Positions 50,593 to 59,341 of a DNA stretch of 64,000 bases are shown one piece after another. This stretch comes from Streptomyces curacoi (GTDB lineage: Bacteria; Actinomycetota; Actinomycetes; Streptomycetales; Streptomycetaceae). The number at the start of each line of letters is the position of its first letter. The stretch's first letter is position 1. The stretch spans positions 437,794 to 501,793 of the forward strand of contig NZ_KQ947991.1 of NCBI RefSeq assembly GCF_001513975.1, given 5' to 3'. Below the pieces are notes generated by a model. The model saw only the letters and a program-made list of their open reading frames with translations. It searched no databases and was not told where the DNA came from. Position numbers and translations under genes: made by a program.

Positions 50593-51729
50593 CTAGATCA
50601 TGGGCTGCGGCTGCGTCAACTCGTCGTAGACGCTGAGGACTTGGGCCACCGTCTCGTCCTCGGTCGGCCAGGTGGCCGCCTGCCGCACGCCTCGCTCCTT
50701 GAGGAACTCCCGCCGTTCGGGATCACCGAGCAGCCGTACGACGGCGTCGGCGAGCGCCTCGGGGTCGCCGTACGGGACGAGTTCGGCCGCGTCCCCGACG
50801 AGCTCCGGCATGCCGCCGACGTCGGTGGCGACGAGCGGCACGCGCGTGTGCAGGGCCTCCTGCGCGAGGACGGACCGCGACTCCCAACTGCTGGGGAGGA
50901 GCGCGAGGTCGGCGGCGGCGAGCAGCTCGGAGACGTCGTCGCGGCTCCCGATGAGCCGCACGGGCAGCCCCTCGTCCTCGATACGGCGCTGCAGACCGGC
51001 CCGCAGCTCCCCCTCCCCCGCGATCACGACCAACGGCACGGGATCGAGCCGCCGCCACGCGCGCGAGGCGTCCAGCAGTACGTCGTACCCGCGATGCCGC
51101 TCGAGCGAGCCGACGGCGATCAGCAACGGCCGCCCGGTGGCGCCTAGTTCGGCCCGCACCTTGGGTCGCAGCCGGTCGGGATCGTCGCGCTCGACGGTAC
51201 GGCGCGGCGCGGGCAGGGCCACGGCGGCGAGCCGCGCGTCCCGCGCACCGGTCCGGCGGGCCCGGTCCACCAGCGCCGAGCTGGTCCCGAGCACGACGGA
51301 GGCGGCCTTGACGACCCGCCGCTCCAACAGCCGTACGAGATGGGCGCGGGCCCCTTCGGCCTGGGCCCGGTCGTGCCAGGTGACGACGAGCGGAGTACGC
51401 CGCCCGCTCAGGGCGAGCACGGCACGGAAGGAGGCGTGCAGCCCGTGCGCATGCACCAGGTCGGCGTCCGCGCACGCCGCCCGCAGGGCGGCCACGGAGG
51501 CGGGGTCGCTGCTGCGCGGCACATGCACATGATCGGCGCCGGCCCCGGTGAAGTCGTAGACGCGATCGGCCTCGACAGGGGCGCACACGGTGACCCGCAC
51601 ACCCCGCGCGACCAGCCCCGAGGCCAGCGATCGCACATGCGCGCTGCTGCCGGCGTTGCCGCCGCCCAGCACCTGCACGGTGCGCAGCGACGACTGGCCG
51701 TGCGGTGAGTGGCTGCTCACGGGGGTCAC
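50593..51729 (-). CDS. Glycosyltransferase family 4
   Basis: 378 residues, GT-B fold. VQVLGGGNAGSSAHVRSLAS opens the acceptor domain. The donor side has VGSLERHRGYDVLLDA, ADLALLPSSWESRSVLAQEA and TRVPLVATDVGGMPELVGDA, where the EX7E motif of family 4 is WESRSVLAQE. The acceptor and sugar are unknown; a cell-surface glycan or glycolipid is likely. No signal peptide or TM segment is present. The GTG at 51729 is the start. It lies next to a reduced MraY/WecA-like gene on the same strand, with a 313-base gap, so the two could act in one pathway. Confidence 0.87.
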   Translation of the reverse strand: MTPVSSHSPHGQSSLRTVQVLGGGNAGSSAHVRSLASGLVARGVRVTVCAPVEADRVYDFTGAGADHVHVPRSSDPASVAALRAACADADLVHAHGLHASFRAVLALSGRRTPLVVTWHDRAQAEGARAHLVRLLERRVVKAASVVLGTSSALVDRARRTGARDARLAAVALPAPRRTVERDDPDRLRPKVRAELGATGRPLLIAVGSLERHRGYDVLLDASRAWRRLDPVPLVVIAGEGELRAGLQRRIEDEGLPVRLIGSRDDVSELLAAADLALLPSSWESRSVLAQEALHTRVPLVATDVGGMPELVGDAAELVPYGDPEALADAVVRLLGDPERREFLKERGVRQAATWPTEDETVAQVLSVYDELTQPQPMI

Positions 51730-52042
51730 GTGGCCGGGCTCCTGGTTCGGGTCGGGCGGTCACGAAGAAAGTACAGAAGGATCGTGCGGAGGGGGTGTAC
51801 CGCGAGGATCCCTACGCGTACGACGTGTTTACGCCAAGGATGCCAGGATGTACGGGGGTTCCGGGAACGGCGGGAGGCCGGAAGGCGGGCAACACGGCAT
51901 GGCGAGTCACCCGCACGAGTGAAGCAAGGGCAGGGGGTATGCCCGAACACACGCACGCGGAGCGCGCTCCGGCGTCACCGCCCGTCCCCACCCCGCCGCG
52001 CCACAGCGAGGCCACCCCTCACTCCATCCCTCTCACCGCCCC
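51730..52042. other. Gap upstream of the GT4 gene
   Basis: 313 bases between the GT4 start and the stop of the MraY-like gene. It is slightly less GC-rich around 51760-51900. I see no gene or repeat and expect the GT4 promoter here. Confidence 0.4.
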
Positions 52043-52801
52043 TCACTCCACCCCCCGCGCCACCTCACTCACCTTGTCCCCGTACACCGCCGCGGCCACA
52101 AGGGCGGCGGCGTGCGCGACCAGTCCGGCCCGGCCGTTGGCGGCGACGACGGCGGCGCCCAGGGCCGCGCCCAGCGCATGCGCGCCGGTGTCGCCGATCA
52201 TCGCCCGCTCCCCGAGGTCGTCGGGCAGTACGGCCGCGGCGGCTCCCATGGCGGTGGCGGCGATCTCGGCCCCGGCCCCTGCGCGGAGCAGTCCCGGCGC
52301 CCCCAGCGCGAGCACCGCGGCGGCGGCCCTGCCCGGGCGTACGTCCACGAGATTGACGAAGTGCGCGGCCCCGGCGATCACCACACCCGCGAGCAGCTTG
52401 TCCACGGGCCGCTCCTTCAGCAACGCGCCCGCGACGAGCCCCGCCGCGGATATCCCGAACAACTTGACCGCGCCGCTGGTGACTTCGCCGTCCCGGAGGG
52501 CGGAGAGGTGCGCCCGGAACCCGCGTCGGGGGTCACCGGCCCCGGCGACGTCGTCGTACGCCCCGCAGACCCCCGCGACGGCCACGGCGACCCCGGCGGC
52601 CGGCGACACCCGCCCAGTCCCGAGCGCAGCCGCCACGGCGGAGGCGGGCCCGGCGTACAACTCCACGGTCCGGCCCGCGTAGTTCTTCCGCTGCCAGCGG
52701 TCACGGCCGCCGGGAGCCTTGGCGCGCAGGGCGCTGACGGCGGCGCGGGTGACGGCGGCGGAGAGGCCGAAGGCGGTGGTCCTGGGGGCACGTTCGATCA
52801 T
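52043..52801 (-). CDS. Reduced MraY/WecA-like membrane protein
   Basis: 252 residues, about seven to eight hydrophobic helices. The polyprenyl-phosphate HexNAc-1-P transferase motifs occur in order. QRKNYAGRTVELYAGPA (residues 37-53) is the RxNYxGxxVP segment. YDD (82-84) is the catalytic Asp pair, FVNLVD (148-153) is the NxxD motif, and MIGDTGAHALGAALG (201-215) is the GDxG loop. The protein is about 100 residues shorter than MraY or WecA and lacks the usual C-terminal His motif. It may be a specialised or degenerate transferase, possibly linked to the nearby GT4. Confidence 0.7.
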   Translation of the reverse strand: MIERAPRTTAFGLSAAVTRAAVSALRAKAPGGRDRWQRKNYAGRTVELYAGPASAVAAALGTGRVSPAAGVAVAVAGVCGAYDDVAGAGDPRRGFRAHLSALRDGEVTSGAVKLFGISAAGLVAGALLKERPVDKLLAGVVIAGAAHFVNLVDVRPGRAAAAVLALGAPGLLRAGAGAEIAATAMGAAAAVLPDDLGERAMIGDTGAHALGAALGAAVVAANGRAGLVAHAAALVAAAVYGDKVSEVARGVE

Positions 52802-52895
52802 TCGGCCACCCTACGGGCCACCACTGACAACCAGCCCTCCACGAGCACCGGCCGCCGGCACCGACCTCACAGCGGAGCCCTCAGACACCCGGCCC

Positions 52896-52968
52896 CAGAC
52901 GTCCGCCTAAACGTACGCCCCAGACATCTGCCCAGACATCTGCCCGAACATCCGCCTAGACATCCGCC
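52896..52968. repeat. 12-bp minisatellite at the recN 3' end
   Basis: Six units of about 12 bases. CAGACATCTGCC appears twice perfectly (52921-52932 and 52933-52944). Variants are CGAACATCCGCC, TAGACATCCGCC, CAGACGTCCGCC and TAAACGTACGCC, with one extra base. The recN stop lies in unit five, so the last codons of RecN come from this repeat. Confidence 0.75.
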
Positions 52969-54686
52969 CTGGCCGTCGCCAGCAACTCCTCCGCGTGCGC
53001 CCGAGCGGTCTCCGAGTCCTCCTGCCCGGCGAGCATCCGGGACAGCTCCCGGATCCGCTCCTCGCCCTCCAGGACCTTCACCCCGGACCGGGTGACCGAC
53101 CCGTCGTTGGTCTTCTCGACCAGCAACTGCCGGTCCGCGAAGGCAGCGACCTGCGGCAGGTGGGTGACGACCACAACTTGCGCGGTCTTGGCCAGCCGGG
53201 CCAACCGCCGCCCGATCTCCACGGCCGCCTTGCCGCCGACACCGGCGTCGACCTCGTCGAAGAGATACGTCGGCACGGGATCGGTCCCCGCGAACACGAC
53301 CTCCACGGCGAGCATCACGCGCGAGAGCTCACCGCCGGACGCGCCCTTGGCGATCGGCCGGGGCGGCGCTCCCGGATGCGGGGCGAGCAGCAGCTCGACC
53401 TCGTCGACACCCGACGGCCCGTAGGCGACCGTACGCCCACCGACTTCCACGCCCTCCGGGTCCTCGGTCTGCCGGATGTCGAAGGACACGCGCGCGTGCG
53501 GCATGGCCAGCGAGGCCAGCTCCGCCGTCACGGCGGCGGCGAACCGCTCGGCGGCCTCCGCCCGCGCGTCCGTCAACGCCTGCGCCAGCCCGCCGAGCTC
53601 GGCCCGCAGCGCGTCCCGCTCGGCGGTCAGCTCCTCGATCCGCTCGTCGTCGCCGTCCAGCTCGGTCAGCCGCGCCGCGCTCTCCTCGGCCCAGGCGAGC
53701 ACGGCGGCGACGTTCTCGCCGTACTTCCGCGTCAGGGCGTTCAGCGCGGCCCGCCGCTCCTCGACGGCCCCGAGCCGCAGGGGGTCGGCGTCCAGATCGT
53801 CGGCGTACCCCGCCAGCTCCCCGGCGACATCCCCGAGCAGGATCCCGATCTCCCCGATCCGCTCGGCCAGCGCGGCCAGCGCCGGATCGTGCGACCGCAC
53901 GGCGTCCAGGGCCCGCTGCGCACCGGCGACGAGCGTGGCCGCGTCGATGCCCTCGGGGTCCTCCGGGTTGCCGGCGAGGGCGGCGTGGGCGGCCGTGGCG
54001 GCCGACGACAGCGCCTCCGCGTGTCCGAGCCGCTCGGCCTCCTCCGCGAGCTCCACGTCCTCACCGGCCCGCGGCTCGACCCCGGCGATCTCGTCGAGCC
54101 CGAACCGCAGCATGTCGGCTTCCTGGGCCCGCTCACGCGCGCGCGTGACGATCTCGTCGAGCTCGACGGAGACGGCCCGCAGCCGCCGGTACGCCTCGGT
54201 GTACTTGGCCAGCGGCACGGCGACCGCGTCGCCCGCGTACCGGTCGAGCGCCTGCCGCTGCCGGGACAGCTTCAGCAGCCCCTGCTGGTCGGTCTGCCCG
54301 TGCACGGCCACCAGATCGTCGGCGAGCTCGGCGAGCAGCCCCACCGGCACACTGCGCCCACCGACATGCGCCCGCGACCGCCCCTCGGCGGAAACGGTAC
54401 GGCTGATCAGCAACGCCCCGTCGTCGAGCTCGGCCCCGGCCTCCTCAGCCCGCACCACGGCCGACGCGCCCGCGGCGACGGTGATCCGCCCCTCCACGAC
54501 CGCCTTGTCGGCCCCGAGCCGCACGAGCGCCGGGTCCGCCCGTCCGCCCAGCAACAGCCCGAGGCTGGTGACCACCATGGTCTTGCCCGCACCCGTCTCG
54601 CCGGTGACGGCGGTGAACCCCGGCGACAGCTCGACGACCGCGTCGTCGATGACCCCGAGCGACCGTATCCGCATCTCCTCCAACAC
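52956..54686 (-). CDS. recN: DNA repair protein RecN
   Basis: About 576 residues, SMC-like DNA-repair ATPase. Walker A is GETGAGKTMVV near residue 35. A long coiled-coil region rich in Ala/Glu/Arg follows. The C-terminal signature and Walker B are seen as SGGELSRVMLAVEVVFAGTD and YLFDEVDAGVGGKAAVEIG. RecN acts in double-strand-break repair. GTG 54686 gives the length of other Streptomyces RecN proteins; an ATG at 54674 and a longer frame to 54932 are alternatives. It lies downstream of nadK and tlyA but across a repeat-containing gap. Confidence 0.95.
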   Translation of the reverse strand: MLEEMRIRSLGVIDDAVVELSPGFTAVTGETGAGKTMVVTSLGLLLGGRADPALVRLGADKAVVEGRITVAAGASAVVRAEEAGAELDDGALLISRTVSAEGRSRAHVGGRSVPVGLLAELADDLVAVHGQTDQQGLLKLSRQRQALDRYAGDAVAVPLAKYTEAYRRLRAVSVELDEIVTRARERAQEADMLRFGLDEIAGVEPRAGEDVELAEEAERLGHAEALSSAATAAHAALAGNPEDPEGIDAATLVAGAQRALDAVRSHDPALAALAERIGEIGILLGDVAGELAGYADDLDADPLRLGAVEERRAALNALTRKYGENVAAVLAWAEESAARLTELDGDDERIEELTAERDALRAELGGLAQALTDARAEAAERFAAAVTAELASLAMPHARVSFDIRQTEDPEGVEVGGRTVAYGPSGVDEVELLLAPHPGAPPRPIAKGASGGELSRVMLAVEVVFAGTDPVPTYLFDEVDAGVGGKAAVEIGRRLARLAKTAQVVVVTHLPQVAAFADRQLLVEKTNDGSVTRSGVKVLEGEERIRELSRMLAGQEDSETARAHAEELLATARADV

Positions 54687-54804
54687 GGACACGACCTTAC
54701 GAGGTCGGGGGCCGGGAGTGCGACGGCCCCCGGTCCCAGTCATGTGAAGGTCCAGGTGACGAATGTGTACCGACCGCACATTGTCACTCGGGTGAGTGGT
54801 CCGG

Positions 54805-54880
54805 CCCAAGGGGCGCCGGGGCTGTATCGATTTGCGGCTCCGCCGCGTGGGCGCGAGCAACCACGAACCACCCGCAGCCG
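54805..54880 (+). repeat. 75-bp Streptomyces intergenic repeat, copy 2
   Basis: Reads AAGGGGCGCCGGGGCTGT, TTGCGGCTCCGCCGCG, GGGCGCGAGCAACCACGAA and ACCCGCAGCC. It aligns with the minus strand of copy 1 at 13546-13620. It lies between recN and the nadK stop codon. Confidence 0.75.
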
Positions 54881-54910
54881 CCCGCGCTCCCGCACCACCC
54901 CCACAGCCGG

Positions 54911-55813
54911 CTAGTGAGGCGCCCCCCGCCACCCGGAAACCGGCAACGCGAACTTCGCGACCAACCGATCCGTGAACGAAGCGTGATGCAACCGAGCCAG
55001 CCGAACCGGCACAGCCCCCCGCCGCACCTCGACCCGAGCCCCCGGCGGCAACTCCACGGTCCGCCGCCCGTCACACCACAGAACACCCGGCGGGATATGC
55101 GGCAGAACCTCCACCGCGAGCACGGAGTTCGGCGAGGTCACCAACGGCTTCGCAAACAGCGCATGCGCACTGATCGGCACCATCAACAGCGCCTCCACCT
55201 CCGGCCACACCACGGGCCCACCGGCGGAGAACGCATACGCCGTCGACCCCGTCGGCGTGGACAGCACGATGCCGTCACAGCCGAACCCGGTGACCGGCCG
55301 CCCGTCGATCTCCAGCACGACCTCGAGCAGCTTCTCCGCCCCGGCCTTCTGCACGGCCGCCTCGTTCAGCGCCCAGTCGGTATGAACGACGTCACCGTTC
55401 TGATGGACCACGACGTCGACGGTCATCCGCTCCTCGACCTCGTACGCCTTGGTCACCACCCGGTCGACAACCTTGTCGAGATCGTCCCGCTCGGCCTCCG
55501 CGAGGAACCCCACCCGCCCGAGGTTGACCCCGAGCATCGGCACCCCGGAGGCACGCGCGAACTCGGCCCCCCGCAGCAGCGTCCCGTCACCGCCCAGCAC
55601 GATGAGCAGCTCACACCCGTCGAGGCACTGCGGAGTCGCCTCCCTGACCAGCTCCACCTCGTCCGGCAGCGGCAGGTCCTGCGCCTCCGCCTCCAGCACC
55701 CGCACACCGATCCCCGACCTCAGCAGCCCCTTGACCACGAGCTCGGCGCTGCGGATGGCGGCGGGCCGCCCGGTGTGGGCGAGGAGAAAAACAGTACGAG
55801 CTCGGTTCTGCAT
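54911..55813 (-). CDS. nadK: NAD kinase
   Basis: 300 residues. The GGDG motif is VLGGDGTLLRGAEF (74-77) and the second signature is NEAAVQKAGAEKLLEV; STPTGSTAYAFSAGGPVVWP follows. It makes NADP from NAD. ATG 55813 shares its A with the tlyA stop TGA, so the two are translationally coupled, and a TTG just upstream is not needed. In the tlyA-nadK-recN order it matches Mycobacterium. Confidence 0.96.
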   Translation of the reverse strand: MQNRARTVFLLAHTGRPAAIRSAELVVKGLLRSGIGVRVLEAEAQDLPLPDEVELVREATPQCLDGCELLIVLGGDGTLLRGAEFARASGVPMLGVNLGRVGFLAEAERDDLDKVVDRVVTKAYEVEERMTVDVVVHQNGDVVHTDWALNEAAVQKAGAEKLLEVVLEIDGRPVTGFGCDGIVLSTPTGSTAYAFSAGGPVVWPEVEALLMVPISAHALFAKPLVTSPNSVLAVEVLPHIPPGVLWCDGRRTVELPPGARVEVRRGAVPVRLARLHHASFTDRLVAKFALPVSGWRGAPH

Positions 55814-56628
55814 CAACGCGGCCCCTCCGCCACTGCACGGTCAACGTCGGCCGGGTCCAGGGCGGGCGCCCCGGCACGCAGCCACAGAAAGTACTCGACG
55901 TTCCCGGAGGGCCCGGGCAACGGACTGGCCGTGACGCCCTTCGCCCCGAGCCCGAGTTCCCATGCCTTCTCGGCCACGCCGCGCACGGCCTCGGCCCGCA
56001 GCTGAGGGCTGCGGACGACCCCGCCGCTCCCCAGCCGTTCCTTCCCCACCTCGAACTGTGGCTTGACCATCATCACCAGGTCGGCGTCCGGCTTCACGCA
56101 CCGCACCAGTGCGGGCAGCACCAGTCCGAGCGGGATGAAGGACAGATCCCCCACGACTAGATCCACTGGTTCCCCATCGATCGCTTCGAGCGTCAACTCG
56201 CGTACGTTCGTACGGTCCTTGACGGTGACGCGTTCATCACTCCGGAGAGTCCAGGCGAGTTGTCCGTATCCGACATCGACGGCGACGACATGCGCGGCCC
56301 CGGCCCGCAGCAGCACATCGGTGAACCCGCCGGTCGACGCACCGGCGTCCAGCGCCCGCCGCCCTTCAACCGCGAGCCCCTGGGGTACGAAGACCTCCAG
56401 CGCGCCCGCGAGCTTGTGCCCGCCCCGCGACACGTACTCGGGATCGCTGTCGTCGGCCGAGACGACGATCGCCGCCGCGGTCTCCACCTGCGTGGCCGGC
56501 TTGGTCGCGACGGTCTTGCCGACGGTGACCCGCCCGGCGGCGATCAGCTGGCTGGCGTGCTCGCGCGAGCGCGCGAGCTTCCGGCGGACCAGCTCCGCGT
56601 CGAGACGGCGACGTGCGACTCCTGCCAC
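55813..56628 (-). CDS. tlyA: TlyA-family rRNA 2'-O-methyltransferase
   Basis: 271 residues. The N-terminal S4 domain (RRRLDAELVRRKLARSREHA, QLIAAGRVTVGK) is followed by an FtsJ-like domain with DAGASTGGFTDVLLRAGA (SAM binding). The catalytic tetrad is visible in SRGGHKLAGAL, VVGDLSF, MVKPQFEVG and GNVEYFLW. TlyA methylates 16S and 23S rRNA and influences capreomycin susceptibility in mycobacteria. The GTG at 56628 has AGGAG 11 bases upstream. A small gene precedes it by 7 bases. Confidence 0.94.
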   Translation of the reverse strand: MAGVARRRLDAELVRRKLARSREHASQLIAAGRVTVGKTVATKPATQVETAAAIVVSADDSDPEYVSRGGHKLAGALEVFVPQGLAVEGRRALDAGASTGGFTDVLLRAGAAHVVAVDVGYGQLAWTLRSDERVTVKDRTNVRELTLEAIDGEPVDLVVGDLSFIPLGLVLPALVRCVKPDADLVMMVKPQFEVGKERLGSGGVVRSPQLRAEAVRGVAEKAWELGLGAKGVTASPLPGPSGNVEYFLWLRAGAPALDPADVDRAVAEGPR

Positions 56629-56635
56629 GTTCGGT

Positions 56636-56956
56636 TCAGCTCCTATGTCCGTACGACGGTGAGGGCGCCGGAGGTCCCGGGCGGGCGTCGAGCGCGGTCA
56701 GCGCGTCACGCAGCCCCTGATGTACATCCTCGTACACCTCGATGTGCCCGTCGGTGGCGAGGTGGTCGGCATCCCCCAGCCGCTCCAGCCGGGCGTCGAC
56801 GTCGGCGTTGCCGGTGGGGGTGCGGGGGACGTTCAGCGGGGCCGGGGCGGCGGGGTCGTACGCGTCCTCGGCTTCTGCCTCGGCCGCCTCCTGCCGGATC
56901 TCCGCCTCCGGGATCTCCGCCTCCCGGATCTCCGTCTCCGGAACTGTGTCGCTCAT
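56636..56956 (-). CDS. Small hypothetical protein upstream of tlyA
   Basis: 106 residues, no signal or TM. The N-terminal half is Glu/Ala/Pro-rich with short repeats (EIREAEIPEAEIRQEAAEAE). The C-terminal half is conserved-looking: RTPTGNADVDARLERLGDAD and HIEVYEDVHQGLRDALTALD. Its stop contains the tlyA ribosome-binding region, so it starts the tlyA-nadK operon. I know of similar short genes in this place in Streptomyces but no function. Confidence 0.7.
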   Translation of the reverse strand: MSDTVPETEIREAEIPEAEIRQEAAEAEAEDAYDPAAPAPLNVPRTPTGNADVDARLERLGDADHLATDGHIEVYEDVHQGLRDALTALDARPGPPAPSPSYGHRS

Positions 56957-56998
56957 GCCCAGACGCTACCCCGAACCGCTGGGGTACCGTCGATCGCG

Positions 56999-57346
56999 AT
57001 GGCCACGATTGAGGAGTGCCGCGCCGCACTCGAAAAACTGTCGGACAACATGCAGCGCGCCGAAGGGGACGCCCGCACGGCCGCGGCCCTGGACCGCTCG
57101 GTGAGCTGCCACATCACCGACCTGGACGTCACGTTCGCCGGACGCATGGCGGGCGGCCGGATCCATGTCCACGACACGATCCAGGGCCCACCACGCGAGA
57201 AGGCCCAGATCAGACTCAGCATGGCCGGCGACGACCTGGTGGCCCTGGTCAACGGCGAGCTGAACTTCGCCAAGGCCTGGGGCTCGGGCCGGGTGAAGTT
57301 GTACGCCGGCGTACGCGACCTGCTGCTCCTCAGGAAGCTTCTGTAG
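56999..57346 (+). CDS. SCP2-type sterol/lipid-binding domain protein
   Basis: 115 residues, a single SCP2 fold: CHITDLDVTFAGRMAGGRIH, GDDLVALVNGELNFAKAWGS, and the RVKLYAGVRDLLLLRKLL end typical of the family. SCP2 proteins hold a lipid or hydrophobic cofactor; the ligand here is unknown. ATG 56999 follows GGTACCGT by about nine bases, so it may be leaderless. It is divergent from the tlyA operon with only 42 bases between starts, and its last 17 bases overlap fecE antisense. Confidence 0.82.
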   Translation: MATIEECRAALEKLSDNMQRAEGDARTAAALDRSVSCHITDLDVTFAGRMAGGRIHVHDTIQGPPREKAQIRLSMAGDDLVALVNGELNFAKAWGSGRVKLYAGVRDLLLLRKLL

Positions 57347-58217
57347 CCGCGACCTTCTCGACCACCTTGCGCGCCTTCCGCGCCGCCGGCACCACCAGCG
57401 GTGTCCCGGTCTCGGGGTCGTCGATCACCTGGCACCGCAGGCCGAAGACCTCCTCGACCAGCCCGGCCGTGACGATGTCGTTCGGCGCGCCCTCGGCGAT
57501 GATCTTCCCGCCGCGCAGCGCGATGAGGTGCGTGGCGTAGCGAGCGGCGTGGTTGAGGTCGTGCAGCACGGCGACCAGCGTGCGCCCCTGCTCCTCGTGC
57601 AGCTCGGCGCACAGGTCGAGGACGTCGATCTGGTGCTGGATGTCGAGGTAGGTCGTCGGCTCGTCGAGCAGCAGCAGCGGCGTCTGCTGGGCGAGCGCCA
57701 TCGCGATCCACACCCGCTGCCGCTGGCCGCCGGACAGTTCGTCGACATAGCGGTCGGCGAGCTCGGCGACACCGGTCTGCTCCATCGACTCCTGGACGAC
57801 CCGCTCGTCCTCGGTCGACCACTGGCGCAGAATCCCCTGGTGCGGGTAGCGGCCACGGCCCACCAGGTCGGCGACGGTGATCCCGTCCGGCGCGATCGAC
57901 GACTGCGGCAGCAGCCCCAGCGTGCGGGCGACCTTCTTCGCCGGCATCGACTGGATGACCTGCCCGTCCAGCAGGACCCGGCCCTGGCTGGGCTTGAGCA
58001 TCCGCGACAGCGCCCGCAGCAGCGTGGACTTGCCGCACGCGTTCGGGCCGACGATCACGGTGAAGGAGTTGTCGGGTATCTCCACCGACAGCTGCTCGGC
58101 GATGACCCGCTGGTCGTAGGCGAGGGTGACGTTGTCGGCGGACAGGCGGTTCACAGTGCTCCTTCGGTTGTTCAGCCCGTTGTTCGGCCCGCTGCTGTTG
58201 CTGCTGTCGGCGCTCAT
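57330..58217 (-). CDS. Iron-siderophore ABC transporter ATPase (FecE type)
   Basis: About 295 residues. Walker A is GPNACGKST, signature LSGGQRQRVWIAMAL, Walker B LLLLDEPTTYLD and the switch His in VLHDLNHAARYATH, so it is complete. DGITVADLVGRGRYPHQG is typical of FecE/FhuC ATPases. A hydrophilic 30-residue N-terminal extension precedes it. It energises uptake of a ferric siderophore through the two permeases encoded upstream. The ATG at 58217 overlaps the permease stop as ATGA. The solute-binding protein is not encoded in the window. Confidence 0.94.
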   Translation of the reverse strand: MSADSSNSSGPNNGLNNRRSTVNRLSADNVTLAYDQRVIAEQLSVEIPDNSFTVIVGPNACGKSTLLRALSRMLKPSQGRVLLDGQVIQSMPAKKVARTLGLLPQSSIAPDGITVADLVGRGRYPHQGILRQWSTEDERVVQESMEQTGVAELADRYVDELSGGQRQRVWIAMALAQQTPLLLLDEPTTYLDIQHQIDVLDLCAELHEEQGRTLVAVLHDLNHAARYATHLIALRGGKIIAEGAPNDIVTAGLVEEVFGLRCQVIDDPETGTPLVVPAARKARKVVEKVAATEAS

Positions 58218-59341
58218 ATCCGGCCCGCCTTGCGCTCGATGACCAACAGCCACAGCAGATATACGCCGCCGAGCACGCCCGTCACCACGCCCACGGGCAT
58301 CTGGTCGGCTCCGAAGACCCGCTGGGAGACCCAGTCGGCGGCGACGAGGAGGGTGGCGCCCATGCACAGGGAGGGCAGCAGGTTCGGGCCGGGCGAGCGG
58401 GTCAGGCGCCGGGCGAGCTGCGGGGCGGTGAGCGCCACGAAGCTGACCGGACCGGCGGCGGCGGTGGCGGCCGCGGTGAGCAGCACGGCGGACAGCATCA
58501 GCAGCAGCCGTACGCGTTCCACCCGCACGCCGAGGGCGTACGAGACGTCGTCGCCCATCTCCATCATCCGCAGCCCGCGCGCATTGCCGAGGACGAGCGG
58601 TACGAGCACGGCGCACAGCGCGAGCAGCGGCCAGACCTGGGCCCAGTCACGGCCGCTGAGGGAGCCGGTCATCCACACCACCGCGCGGGCCGCGTCGACC
58701 AGGTCGGCCTTGGTCAGCAGATAGCCGTTGACCGCCGTCATGATCGCGGACATGCCGATACCGACCAGCACCAGTCGATACCCGTGCACGCCCCGCTTCC
58801 AGGCCAGCAGGTAGATCGCGAGCCCGGCCCCGAGTCCGCCCGCGAGCGCACCCACGGTGACCTGGGTGGCGTTCCCGGAGAACAGCACGATCACCAGGAG
58901 CGCCCCGGCCGTGGCCCCCTGCCCGAGGCCGAGGATGTCCGGGCTGCCCAGCGGGTTGCGGGACAGCGCCTGGAACAGCGCTCCGCCGAGGCCGAGCGAG
59001 GCACCGACGAGGAGCCCGACGAGGACCCGCGGCAGCCGCAGTTCGTTGACGATGAACTCCTGCCCCGCGTTCCCGTCGCCGAGCAGCGTCCTGAGCACGT
59101 CGCCCGCCGCGATCGGGAAGTCGCCGGTGCCGATCAGTACGACGCTCGCGGCGAGCGCGGCGACCAGCAACAGGACGACGACGGTCAGTGCCCGGACGTC
59201 GAGCCGGACGGAGAGCCCGCCCGGGGTCCGCACGGCACGGTTGGCACGGGTCTTCCCCACAGCGCTCCCCGCCGTCCTCGCTTCCTTCTTGGATGCGCTC
59301 TTGGACGCGCTCTTCGCGTCGCTCTGCACTGCGGTCTTCAC
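58214..59341 (-). CDS. FecCD-type iron-siderophore permease (second)
   Basis: 375 residues, nine to ten TM helices. ELRLPRVLVGLLVGASLGLG and QALSRNPLGSPDILGLGQGA are the FecCD signature; GLRMMEMGDDVSYALGVRVE is the coupling-loop region. A hydrophilic Lys/Ala-rich extension of about 45 residues is present at the N terminus. It forms a heterodimer with the upstream permease. GTG 59341 overlaps that gene's stop (GTGA), so the operon is coupled throughout. Confidence 0.93.
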   Translation of the reverse strand: MKTAVQSDAKSASKSASKKEARTAGSAVGKTRANRAVRTPGGLSVRLDVRALTVVVLLLVAALAASVVLIGTGDFPIAAGDVLRTLLGDGNAGQEFIVNELRLPRVLVGLLVGASLGLGGALFQALSRNPLGSPDILGLGQGATAGALLVIVLFSGNATQVTVGALAGGLGAGLAIYLLAWKRGVHGYRLVLVGIGMSAIMTAVNGYLLTKADLVDAARAVVWMTGSLSGRDWAQVWPLLALCAVLVPLVLGNARGLRMMEMGDDVSYALGVRVERVRLLLMLSAVLLTAAATAAAGPVSFVALTAPQLARRLTRSPGPNLLPSLCMGATLLVAADWVSQRVFGADQMPVGVVTGVLGGVYLLWLLVIERKAGRI

